From positions 1 through 64,000 of the forward strand of contig JAFYZT010000040.1 of assembly GCA_017548605.1 (NCBI GenBank): a stretch of DNA of 64,000 bases, in the 5' to 3' direction. A program made the translations under genes and the position numbers. The first letter of the stretch is position 1. Each line of letters starts with the position of its first letter. The notes under the pieces are model-generated. The model was not told where the DNA came from. It worked only from the letters and a program-made list of their open reading frames with translations, and did no database searches. Positions 17,552 to 25,389 of this stretch are shown piece after piece. The stretch is from Prevotella sp. (lineage in GTDB: Bacteria; Bacteroidota; Bacteroidia; Bacteroidales; Bacteroidaceae).

Positions 17552-20077
17552 ATGAAATGGTTGTGGCGCAAGATATGTAATTTTTTCACCTGGTATCCCC
17601 GTTTATACAAGGGCCGGCGATGGTACACGAAAGTAATGATTGCTTTTGTGTCGATGGTCGTATTCCTGGTGGTGTATCTTGGCATGGTGGACATGAACTT
17701 TTTGTGGCTCTTCGGTGACTCTCCCGGTTTTTACAGCATCATGCATCCCCCGACGAGCGAGGCGTCAGAGATATATAGTGCCGATGGTAAGTTAATCGGG
17801 AAGTTTTACAATGAGAACCGCAGTCCTGTGAAATACGAGGACATCAGTCCCGTTTTTTGGAAAGCCCTTATCGACACTGAAGACGAGCGTTATTTCTCTC
17901 ATCACGGTATCGACTACCTCGGTCTGGCCGGTGCGGTGAAAGATGCCGTTTTCCGCGAGGCACGCGGTGCATCGACTATCACTCAGCAGTTGGCCAAAAA
18001 CCTGTTTCATGTGCGCACCCAGTATTCTACGGGACTGTTGGGTAAAGTACCCGGCCTACGCATCATCATCATGAAGAGCAAGGAATGGATTCTGGCCACA
18101 AAGCTCGAATTGGTTTACAATAAGCAGGAGATATTGACGATGTATGCCAATACCGTGGAGTTTGGTCCCAATGTCTATGGCATCAAGACCGCTGCGAAGG
18201 TCTATTTCAAGACCACCCCATCGGAGTTGACCACCGAGCAAGCCGCCTTGTTGGTTGGCATGTTGAAAGCCACCACCTACTACAATCCCATAACCTATCC
18301 CGACCGCAGTCTGACCCGCCGGAATGTGGTGCTACACAATATGTACGAGCATGGTGACTTGGACAGGTTAGCCTACGACTCCCTACGTTTAGAGCCAATG
18401 AAACTGTCGTACACCCCCGAGGCCGCCACCGAAGGTTATGCTCCCTATTTCAAGGCTGCCGTGGCCAGCCATCTTGCCGACTGGTGCAAGGATTACGGTT
18501 ATGATTTATACAACAGCGGTTTGAAAATCTACACCACGTTGGACAGCAAGATGCAACGCTATGCCGAGCAGTCGGTGAAGGAGCACATGCGCACGTTGCA
18601 GCAGAGTTTCAATGCCCATTGGGGACAAGAAGTACCATGGCGAGACGAAAAAGGCAAGATTATCCCCCATTTTATTGAGGACATTGCAAAGAAATTACCA
18701 GTGTATAAAGAGTTGGAAGAGCGTTTTCCCAATCATCCAGATTCCATCATGCACTACCTGAACAAGCCCCATCAGGTGACCTTATGGAGTTATGACCGTG
18801 GGCGTTACGAAGCCCGCATGAGTACCCTTGACTCCATCCGTCATATGGTAAAATATCTTCATAGCGGTTTTATAGCCATGGAGCCTCAGACCGGTGAAGT
18901 GAAAGCATGGGTTGGCGACATCGATTATAACACATGGAATTATGATAAGGTAACCGCCAAGCGCCAGTCGGGCAGTACGTTCAAGTTGTTTGTCTATACG
19001 GAAGCCATGAACCAAGGACTTACCCCTTGCGACAAACGTCGAGACGAACAAGTAGTAGTGCCCGTAGTCTATGGCAACCGTGAGGTGAAGGAGTGGAAGC
19101 CAGAAAATTCCGGTGGTCATTTCTCCGGTGACTCCATCCCTTTGAAAGATGCCTTCGCCCGTAGTCTGAACAGCATTGCCGTACGTTTAAGCCAAGAGAT
19201 GGGCATACGGAATATTATCCGTACTGCCCATGACATGGGTATCACAAGCGAGTTGAGCACCCATCCGTCAATGGCGTTGGGTTCCTCCGACGTGACGCTG
19301 TATGAGATGGCCACGGCATACAGCACTGTAGCCAACGACGGAAAGTGCCATAAGCCCGTGTTAGTGACTCGTATTCTCGACCGCGATGGCAAGGAGATAT
19401 ATGTAGGCAACGACGAGGAGCCCCGTGCCCTACCCTATAAGACTGCTTATCTGATGCAGCAGATGCTGATGGGAGGAGTGAAAAATCCACGTGGTACCTC
19501 TCGCAGTATCACCACCTACGTTTCCGACCAGATGACAGACATCGGCGGCAAGACCGGCACCACCAACAACCACAGTGACGCATGGTTTATGGGTGTCACC
19601 CCCAAGTTGGTGGTCGGTGCATGGGTAGGTGGAGAATATCGCAGTATCCATTTCCGCACGGGAGCATTAGGGCAAGGAAGCAGGGCTGCCTTACCTATCT
19701 GTGGGCGTTTCCTCCGTTCCGTATTGGGTGATGCCAATTACAAGAAATATCGTGGTCGTTTCATGATACCCAAGGGCGAGGAAGTGGCTACCGAATGGTA
19801 TGACTGCTCCATCACATACACCCGCCCGATGGACGCTGACACCTTATATTATCATGAAGGCGACCCAGACTATGATGAACAGTTATACGATGCCTACGGT
19901 AATCCCGTGGAAGGCATTCCCCCTTATGATGAATTTGAGGAGCGCGACATCTACAAACAATATGGCATACCATATGACGGCCCACCCGTAGAAAAAGATG
20001 AGCGCGATACTCGCCGCAACGATAAACGCCAACCCGTGGATGGTCTGGAACCGGAGATAGAATATAAAGACCTTTGA
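17552..20077 (+). CDS. Penicillin-binding protein 1A (transglycosylase/transpeptidase)
   Basis: A bifunctional class A PBP of 841 residues that polymerises and cross-links peptidoglycan at the inner membrane. It has a short cytoplasmic tail, one membrane segment (about residues 28-47), a GT51 glycosyltransferase domain with the catalytic Glu in DTEDERYFSHHGID and GASTITQQLAKNLF, and a transpeptidase domain with nucleophile S475 in RQSGSTFKLF. The KTGT box follows in IGGKTGTTNNHSDAWF. The C-terminal tail is Asp/Arg/Glu-rich and probably disordered. It has its own promoter just after miaA. Length and motif order are normal for PBP1A. Confidence 0.95.
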   Translation: MKWLWRKICNFFTWYPRLYKGRRWYTKVMIAFVSMVVFLVVYLGMVDMNFLWLFGDSPGFYSIMHPPTSEASEIYSADGKLIGKFYNENRSPVKYEDISPVFWKALIDTEDERYFSHHGIDYLGLAGAVKDAVFREARGASTITQQLAKNLFHVRTQYSTGLLGKVPGLRIIIMKSKEWILATKLELVYNKQEILTMYANTVEFGPNVYGIKTAAKVYFKTTPSELTTEQAALLVGMLKATTYYNPITYPDRSLTRRNVVLHNMYEHGDLDRLAYDSLRLEPMKLSYTPEAATEGYAPYFKAAVASHLADWCKDYGYDLYNSGLKIYTTLDSKMQRYAEQSVKEHMRTLQQSFNAHWGQEVPWRDEKGKIIPHFIEDIAKKLPVYKELEERFPNHPDSIMHYLNKPHQVTLWSYDRGRYEARMSTLDSIRHMVKYLHSGFIAMEPQTGEVKAWVGDIDYNTWNYDKVTAKRQSGSTFKLFVYTEAMNQGLTPCDKRRDEQVVVPVVYGNREVKEWKPENSGGHFSGDSIPLKDAFARSLNSIAVRLSQEMGIRNIIRTAHDMGITSELSTHPSMALGSSDVTLYEMATAYSTVANDGKCHKPVLVTRILDRDGKEIYVGNDEEPRALPYKTAYLMQQMLMGGVKNPRGTSRSITTYVSDQMTDIGGKTGTTNNHSDAWFMGVTPKLVVGAWVGGEYRSIHFRTGALGQGSRAALPICGRFLRSVLGDANYKKYRGRFMIPKGEEVATEWYDCSITYTRPMDADTLYYHEGDPDYDEQLYDAYGNPVEGIPPYDEFEERDIYKQYGIPYDGPPVEKDERDTRRNDKRQPVDGLEPEIEYKDL

Positions 20078-20129
20078 GGAACGAGCTTCACCCTTTCCTC
20101 CGGAGGGAAATATAGATGAAATTTGAGAA

Positions 20130-21896
20130 TTGAGAGAAGTTGTTGAACATATTGACCTGACGAATAAAGAGTTTCAGGCTGCGCTTCATCTAGTGGAGCA
20201 CAGCAATCGTTCTTTGTTTCTCACCGGCAAGGCCGGCACCGGCAAATCTACTTTTCTCAGGTATATCTGTAGTCAGACGAAGAAGAAATATGTGGTTTTG
20301 GCTCCGACGGGTATCGCTGCCATCAATGCTGGCGGCTGTACATTGCACAGTTTTTTCAAGCTTCCCTTCCACCCATTGCTCCCCGACGACGTGAAATATT
20401 CCCCTCGCCATATCAAGGAAACATTAAAATACAATGGTGAGAAGAGAAAGATTATCCGTGAGTTGGAATTGATTATCATCGACGAGGTAAGCATGATGCG
20501 TGCTGACATTATCGATTTCATCGACAAGGTGTTGCGTGTTTATTCCAGAAATATGAAAGTGCCTTTCGGAGGAAAACAGCTATTGCTTGTCGGAGACGTA
20601 TTCCAATTGGAGCCCGTGGTGCGTGAGGAAGACCGCCAGTTGCTGTTGCCCTATTACAAGAGCATGTATTTCTTCGGTGCACACGTATTTGAAGAACTGC
20701 CTTTGGTGAGTATCGAACTAAAGACGATATACCGACAAAGTGACAATCATTTCATTCAGCTGCTAGACCACATACGCACCAATCAAGTGAGCGATTCTGA
20801 CCTGCGCATGTTAAACAGCCGTGTGGGTGCTGCATTGTCTCATGGCGACGCACAGTTATCAATCACCCTGTCAGCCCGTCGCGACACCGTTGACCACATC
20901 AACGAACAACGTCTTCAGTCGTTGCCTGGCGATGCCGTCAGTTACCATGGTGTTATCACAGGGGAATTTCCCTCATCGAGCCTCCCCACGACAGAAGTGT
21001 TGGATTTGAAACCTGGAGCCCAAGTTATCTTCGTCAAAAACGACAAAGACCATCGATGGGTAAATGGCACCTTGGGTATGATTGATTCGATGTCGATGAC
21101 CGAAGATGGCCTGCCTTTCTTAACCATCATCACAGAAGACGGCGAGGAGTATGATGTCTTGGAAGAGCGTTGGAGCAACATGCGTTACACCTTCAACGAG
21201 AAAGAGAAAAAGATAGAAGAGGAAGAGATAGGCACGTTTACCCAATTTCCCGTTCGTCTGGCTTGGGCAATCACCGTTCACAAGAGTCAAGGTCTTACCT
21301 TCCGTCAAGTGAAGATTGATTTCAGTGGAGGTGTGTTTGCCGGTGGACAGACTTATGTAGCCCTGTCGCGTTGTCAATCTTTTGAAGGTATCAGTCTGCA
21401 AGAACCCATTCATCGAGGAGACATTTTCGTGAAGAACGATGTCATTCGTTTCTCCTCACAGTTCAACGACGGCCGTCTTTACCACAGCGCTCTCTCCTAT
21501 TCACAGGCCGACATTGAATATCGTGAAGCCATCGCCAGTTTCGACCATGGCGACATGGATTTATTTATTCAACATTTCTTCAAGGCCATCCACCTTCGTT
21601 ATGATTTAGAAAAGCCTATCGTTCAGCGTTACCTACGTAGAAAGCTGAACGTAGTGAATCAACTGAAGCGAGAGAACGAGCGCTTACAACAAGAAATGCA
21701 CCATAGAGAACAATTTTTAAAGAAATTGGCCGCTGAATACACATTAATGGGCAAGGACTGCGAGCATGAGCACATGATTGATGCTGCCATCGCCAATTAT
21801 CGTAAGGCTTTAGAACTGTATCCAAGTGCCCGAGAGCCAAAGAGCAGGCTGAAGAAGTTGGGGGCGCCTCTCCCTCTGAAGGAGAAGGGAACTTGA
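20130..21896 (+). CDS. PIF1/RecD-like superfamily 1 helicase with TPR-like tail
   Basis: This 588-residue ATPase has Walker A LTGKAGTGKSTFLRYI near the N terminus, LAPTGIAAINAGGCTLHSFF (the PIF1-type motif), Walker B LIIIDEVSMMRADI, and the C-terminal UvrD-like segment ITVHKSQGLTF with VALSRCQS. It is probably a DNA helicase of the PIF1 group. Residues about 500-588 add a coiled region (NQLKRENERLQQEMHHREQF) and one TPR-like repeat (DAAIANYRKALELYPSA), which may mediate protein contacts. The start is TTG at 20130; no in-frame ATG upstream fits. It is the last gene of this run before a terminator and tRNA-Pro. Confidence 0.88.
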   Translation: MREVVEHIDLTNKEFQAALHLVEHSNRSLFLTGKAGTGKSTFLRYICSQTKKKYVVLAPTGIAAINAGGCTLHSFFKLPFHPLLPDDVKYSPRHIKETLKYNGEKRKIIRELELIIIDEVSMMRADIIDFIDKVLRVYSRNMKVPFGGKQLLLVGDVFQLEPVVREEDRQLLLPYYKSMYFFGAHVFEELPLVSIELKTIYRQSDNHFIQLLDHIRTNQVSDSDLRMLNSRVGAALSHGDAQLSITLSARRDTVDHINEQRLQSLPGDAVSYHGVITGEFPSSSLPTTEVLDLKPGAQVIFVKNDKDHRWVNGTLGMIDSMSMTEDGLPFLTIITEDGEEYDVLEERWSNMRYTFNEKEKKIEEEEIGTFTQFPVRLAWAITVHKSQGLTFRQVKIDFSGGVFAGGQTYVALSRCQSFEGISLQEPIHRGDIFVKNDVIRFSSQFNDGRLYHSALSYSQADIEYREAIASFDHGDMDLFIQHFFKAIHLRYDLEKPIVQRYLRRKLNVVNQLKRENERLQQEMHHREQFLKKLAAEYTLMGKDCEHEHMIDAAIANYRKALELYPSAREPKSRLKKLGAPLPLKEKGT

Positions 21897-21914
21897 TTGG
21901 ATGTTGAACATAGA

Positions 21915-21951
21915 AAAAGGCAATCATCTGAGATTCAGATAATTGCCTTTT
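21915..21951. terminator. Bidirectional hairpin terminator
   Basis: AAAAGGCAAT and ATTGCCTTTT flank inner arms ATCTGA and TCAGAT, making a long stem with a T-rich end on either strand. It lies between the helicase gene and the oppositely oriented tRNA-Pro, so it can serve both. Confidence 0.85.
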
Positions 21952-21971
21952 ATATATAAAACATAGAAATG

Positions 21972-22045
21972 TCGGGGCGACAGGATTCGAACCTGCGACC
22001 GCCTGGTCCCAAACCAGGAGCGCTACCGGACTGCGCTACACCCCG
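21972..22045 (-). tRNA. tRNA-Pro (anticodon TGG)
   Basis: Read on the minus strand, CGGGGTG pairs with CGCCCCG to form the acceptor stem. The T arm contains GGTTCGAATCC. The anticodon arm is CCTGG-TTTGGGA-CCAGG, giving anticodon TGG (Pro). The D arm reads AGCGCAGTCCGGTAGCGCT. The discriminator base is A and CCA is not encoded. Length is 74 nt. Confidence 0.97.
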
Positions 22046-22123
22046 TTTTGCAAAAGTCGGATGCAAAAGTAATTACTTTCCGTGAATTTTGCAAAAAAAC
22101 TATGAATAATTTATCAGTTACTT

Positions 22124-23311
22124 TTATTTCAGGATGCCGAGTTCGGTAAATACCTTCTTAAGAGCCTGAACGCCTCTTTCCACCTGTTCTTCGGTATGTG
22201 TTGCCATAAGAGCAAAACGCACGAGTGTGTCTTGGGGAGCACAAGCCGGCGGAATGACAGGGTTAATGAATACACCATTATCGAAAGCCATCTTCGTAAC
22301 CACGAAGGTCTTCTCCACATCTCTTACATACAACGGGATGATAGGACTTTCAGTATCACCAATCTCGAAACCTTCTTCACGGAACCGTTTCAGAGCATAG
22401 TTGGTTACCTTCCACAGTTTCTCCATTCTTTCCGGTTCACTACGCATGATATGGAGAGCTTCGCGAGCAGCAGCTGTAGCTGCCGGAGTATTGGAAGCAC
22501 TGAAGATATAAGTACGACAAGTATGACGCAGCCAGTTGATGGTGTCGAAGTCGGCAGCTATGAATCCACCAATGCTGGCGAGACTCTTGCTAAAGGTACC
22601 CATAATAAGGTCGATATCATCAGTCACTCCAAAGTGGTCACACACACCACGGCCCTCTTTACCAAAGACACCGAGTCCGTGGGCCTCGTCAACCATGATG
22701 GAAGCGTTATATTTTTTCTTCAGTTCAACAATTTCTGGCAGTTTGGCCAAATCACCCTCCATGGAGAATACACCGTCAACAACGATAAGTTTCACCGCAT
22801 TGGGTTCACATTTCTGGAGTTGTTTCTCCAAATCGGCCATATCATTATGTTTGAATTTCAGTTGCTTGGCGAACGACAGCCTTCGTCCGTCGACGATACT
22901 GGCATGGTCGCGTTCATCGCAAATGATATAGTCTTCTCTACCACAGATAACGGCAAGTACTCCGGAATTGACAAAGAATCCAGTAGAAAAGCATAATGCA
23001 TCGTCTTTATGCTCAAATTCTGCCAATTCTTTTTCCAGTTGTACATGGAGATCAAGAGTACCATTCAGGAATCTGCTTCCCGCACATCCCGAACCGTATT
23101 TGTCGAGAGCCGCTTTTGCCGCATCAATAATTCTCTGGTCACCAGTCAGGCCTGTATAAGCATTCGACCCAAACATGAGAACGTTCTGTCCGCCCATGTT
23201 CACTTCCGTCCCCTGCTTACCATATATCTCCCTAAAATAAGGATACACGCCCTGAGCCATGTATTTTTGCGGTTCACGGTAGAGTTTCAGTTTTTCTTGT
23301 AAAAGACCCAT
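22124..23311 (-). CDS. spt: Serine palmitoyltransferase
   Basis: This PLP-dependent alpha-oxoamine synthase, 395 residues, condenses serine with an acyl-CoA (or acyl-ACP) to start sphingolipid synthesis. Visible family features are MFGSNAYTGLTGDQR, YGSGCAGSRFLNGT, the Asp of MVDEAHGLGVFG and the PLP Lys K242 in GTFSKSLASIGG. The N terminus (MGLLQEKLKLYREPQKYMAQG) closely matches the Bacteroides SPT wording I know, rather than glycine C-acetyltransferase (Kbl) or BioF. Sphingolipids are a hallmark of Bacteroidales membranes. A lipid kinase gene lies divergently upstream. Confidence 0.9.
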   Translation of the reverse strand: MGLLQEKLKLYREPQKYMAQGVYPYFREIYGKQGTEVNMGGQNVLMFGSNAYTGLTGDQRIIDAAKAALDKYGSGCAGSRFLNGTLDLHVQLEKELAEFEHKDDALCFSTGFFVNSGVLAVICGREDYIICDERDHASIVDGRRLSFAKQLKFKHNDMADLEKQLQKCEPNAVKLIVVDGVFSMEGDLAKLPEIVELKKKYNASIMVDEAHGLGVFGKEGRGVCDHFGVTDDIDLIMGTFSKSLASIGGFIAADFDTINWLRHTCRTYIFSASNTPAATAAAREALHIMRSEPERMEKLWKVTNYALKRFREEGFEIGDTESPIIPLYVRDVEKTFVVTKMAFDNGVFINPVIPPACAPQDTLVRFALMATHTEEQVERGVQALKKVFTELGILK

Positions 23312-23350
23312 TTTCTATTAGAAATAAGAGTAAATATTGTTTTTAGGCTG

Positions 23351-23358
23351 CAAAGATA
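23351..23358 (-). promoter_or_regulatory. -7 element for spt
   Basis: The minus strand reads TATCTTTG here, about 40 bp upstream of the spt ATG. The -33 TTTG is not clear. Confidence 0.5.
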
Positions 23359-23453
23359 CAAAAAATGTAATTATTAGCGTACATTTTTCCCATTTTTCTT
23401 GATAAATGCCCAAAAACGTCTATAAAAATAGTGGTGTTATAGTGTTATTTTCG

Positions 23454-23461
23454 TACTTTTG
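23454..23461 (+). promoter_or_regulatory. -7 element for the lipid kinase gene
   Basis: TACTTTTG fits the -7 consensus. Transcription would start after the upstream in-frame ATG at 23406, which supports 23496 as the true start. Confidence 0.5.
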
Positions 23462-23495
23462 CAACAATAAAGTTCGTAACGATGCCCTAAAAGCC

Positions 23496-24491
23496 ATGCT
23501 TAAGAAACGAATATTGTTCATTCTCAATCCCATCTCGGGAACGGTAAAAAAAGCCAGTATTCCCGAAAAGATAGACCAATTTTTGGACCATTCTTTATAT
23601 AATGCCGACATCCGATACACCGAGTATGCCGGCCATGCCACGGAAATAACCCATGAGGCGTGCGAAGATGGTTATGACATCGTTGTTGCCGTGGGAGGCG
23701 ACGGAACAATCAACGAAGTAGGCAAGGCATTGGTTCACTCTTCCACTGCCATGGGCATTATCCCCTGCGGCAGTGGCAACGGCTTGGCCCGCCACCTGTC
23801 AATTCCCGTGAACATCAAAAAAGCCATAGAACTGATTAACCGTTGCGAGATACATGAGTTAGACTATGGCACCATAAACGGCCATCCATTTTTCTGTACC
23901 TGCGGCATGGGCTTCGATGCCTTTATCAGCAAGAAATTTGCCGAGGGAGGCAAGCGTGGCAAACTGAAATACATGCAGTTGGTATTGAGTCAGGGTTTAC
24001 GTTACAAAGGCGAACCCTATGACATCACCATTGGCAACGAGGAGATACACCACTTTTCATATTTAGTGTCATGTGCCAATGCCTCACAGTATGGCAACAA
24101 TGCCTACATAGCCCCTCATGCATCAATGAGCGATGGTCTGTTAGATGTTATCATCATGGATCCTTTCGGTTTTTTGGATGCCCCGGAAATGAGTTTCGAC
24201 ATGATGAACAAGACGTTGGACCGCAGTAGTAAAGTGCAAACTTTCCGTACAGACCATATCCATGTACACCGCCAGACAGAGGGCCCTGTTCATTACGACG
24301 GTGACCCCGTAATGATGGGTACTGACATAGATGTTCGTTTAGTGAAACGCGGCATACGCATTGTTGTTAATCCTGACGCCAAGGATGTAAAACCCAACAA
24401 GATACAGAATGTTATAAGCGATATATTCAATGAGTTCAGTGAACTGCGAGAGAAGATGGGAAAACTAAAAAACTTAAAGATAAAAAAATGA
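23496..24491 (+). CDS. Diacylglycerol-kinase-family lipid kinase (YegS/BmrU type)
   Basis: The 331-residue protein has the DAGK catalytic features: NPISGTVKKA at the N terminus, the nucleotide-binding VVAVGGDGTINEV, and GIIPCGSGNGLARHL. It phosphorylates a lipid alcohol such as diacylglycerol, or perhaps a sphingoid base, at the inner membrane. The frame is open from 23406, but the -7 element at 23454-23461 and the family N terminus (KKRILFILNPIS) favour the ATG at 23496. It is divergent from spt with a short shared intergenic region, which makes a role in sphingolipid turnover attractive but unproven. Confidence 0.88.
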   Translation: MLKKRILFILNPISGTVKKASIPEKIDQFLDHSLYNADIRYTEYAGHATEITHEACEDGYDIVVAVGGDGTINEVGKALVHSSTAMGIIPCGSGNGLARHLSIPVNIKKAIELINRCEIHELDYGTINGHPFFCTCGMGFDAFISKKFAEGGKRGKLKYMQLVLSQGLRYKGEPYDITIGNEEIHHFSYLVSCANASQYGNNAYIAPHASMSDGLLDVIIMDPFGFLDAPEMSFDMMNKTLDRSSKVQTFRTDHIHVHRQTEGPVHYDGDPVMMGTDIDVRLVKRGIRIVVNPDAKDVKPNKIQNVISDIFNEFSELREKMGKLKNLKIKK

Positions 24492-24519
24492 AATAAGTGG
24501 TGAACGGGAAAGCATCAAC

Positions 24520-25227
24520 TCAACGAATGTAAAAATCTTTGGTGATGGAATCGTACCATTCAGACCTTGTTCCATCGTTGTTCATGAGTACTTGTTGTTC
24601 AGTATAAGAAGGGCGTGTAAGATTTTTGGTAAATGCCGCCAATATTCTCTTACAAGGCTTGCTTTCTTTCGTTAATAATTTACATGAACGATATTCTTTA
24701 AATCCTTTTATATAAATTATTTCTGTTAATTTGTCACACGCGTCTTTTGGTAGGATAACAGAGAAAACACCATTGTCTGTTATCAACGAGTTGACACATT
24801 CCACCAATTCCCCCCAAGGCAACTGATCATTATGTCTGGCAAGTGAAGTTATCGGGTTATTATTTTTTAAAGAATTTTCAAAGAATGGAGGATTGCAGAC
24901 GATGCAGTCAAAACAGTTCTTTCTTTCATATTCAGCAGTGAAATGCTGTATCGTATCATGAATAAAAGATACTCTTTCTTTGAATGGCGATTTAGCACCA
25001 TTTTCCCTTGCCTGTTGGCAAGCATCGCCATCAATTTCCACAGCCATGACTTGAGCCTTAGAGAAACGTTGCGCCATCATCAGAGCAATGACACCCGTTC
25101 CTGTTCCAATGTCAAGAATACGTGTTCCACCATCTGCCCATGCGCCGAGAAGCACCCCATCGGTACCCACTTTCATGGCGCACCGATCTTGTTGTATGAT
25201 GAATTGTTTGAACTGAAAACTATCCAT
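24520..25227 (-). CDS. trmN6: tRNA1(Val) adenine-37 N6-methyltransferase
   Basis: A 235-residue class I SAM methyltransferase with the SAM loop ILDIGTGTGVIALMMAQ and the N6-adenine catalytic motif CIVCNPPFFENS. This arrangement and the N-terminal FKQFIIQQDRCAMKVGTDGVLLG match TrmN6 (YfiC). The upstream frame reaches 25287, but the added 20 residues are hydrophobic and not conserved, so I start at 25227. Its DNA is noticeably more AT-rich than the flanking spt, kinase and lon genes. It converges with the kinase gene; lon diverges from it. Confidence 0.88.
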   Translation of the reverse strand: MDSFQFKQFIIQQDRCAMKVGTDGVLLGAWADGGTRILDIGTGTGVIALMMAQRFSKAQVMAVEIDGDACQQARENGAKSPFKERVSFIHDTIQHFTAEYERKNCFDCIVCNPPFFENSLKNNNPITSLARHNDQLPWGELVECVNSLITDNGVFSVILPKDACDKLTEIIYIKGFKEYRSCKLLTKESKPCKRILAAFTKNLTRPSYTEQQVLMNNDGTRSEWYDSITKDFYIR

Positions 25228-25318
25228 TCCGCTTGCAAAAATAGCAAAAAAAAGGTCAATGGCATGGGTTGAAACACAAAAAAACATTTTGAAGTTACAT
25301 AATATAATGTAAAATTAG

Positions 25319-25326
25319 TAACTTTG
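25319..25326 (+). promoter_or_regulatory. -7 element for lon
   Basis: TAACTTTG fits the consensus; the leader to the lon ATG is about 60 nt. The -33 element is not clear. No heat-shock operator was recognised. Confidence 0.5.
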
Positions 25327-25389
25327 CACCTCAAAATAGAGTTGTGGTCCTCACCTATCCTGTGGTAGCCACGAAGAACAGATAGAAAA

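Noticed and set aside
22196-22996. 266-residue plus-strand ORF inside spt
   Set aside because: It is fully antisense to spt, whose catalytic motifs are intact; the translation has no recognisable features.
23406-23495. N-terminal extension of the lipid kinase
   Set aside because: It spans the -7 element at 23454-23461, so it lies upstream of the transcript start.
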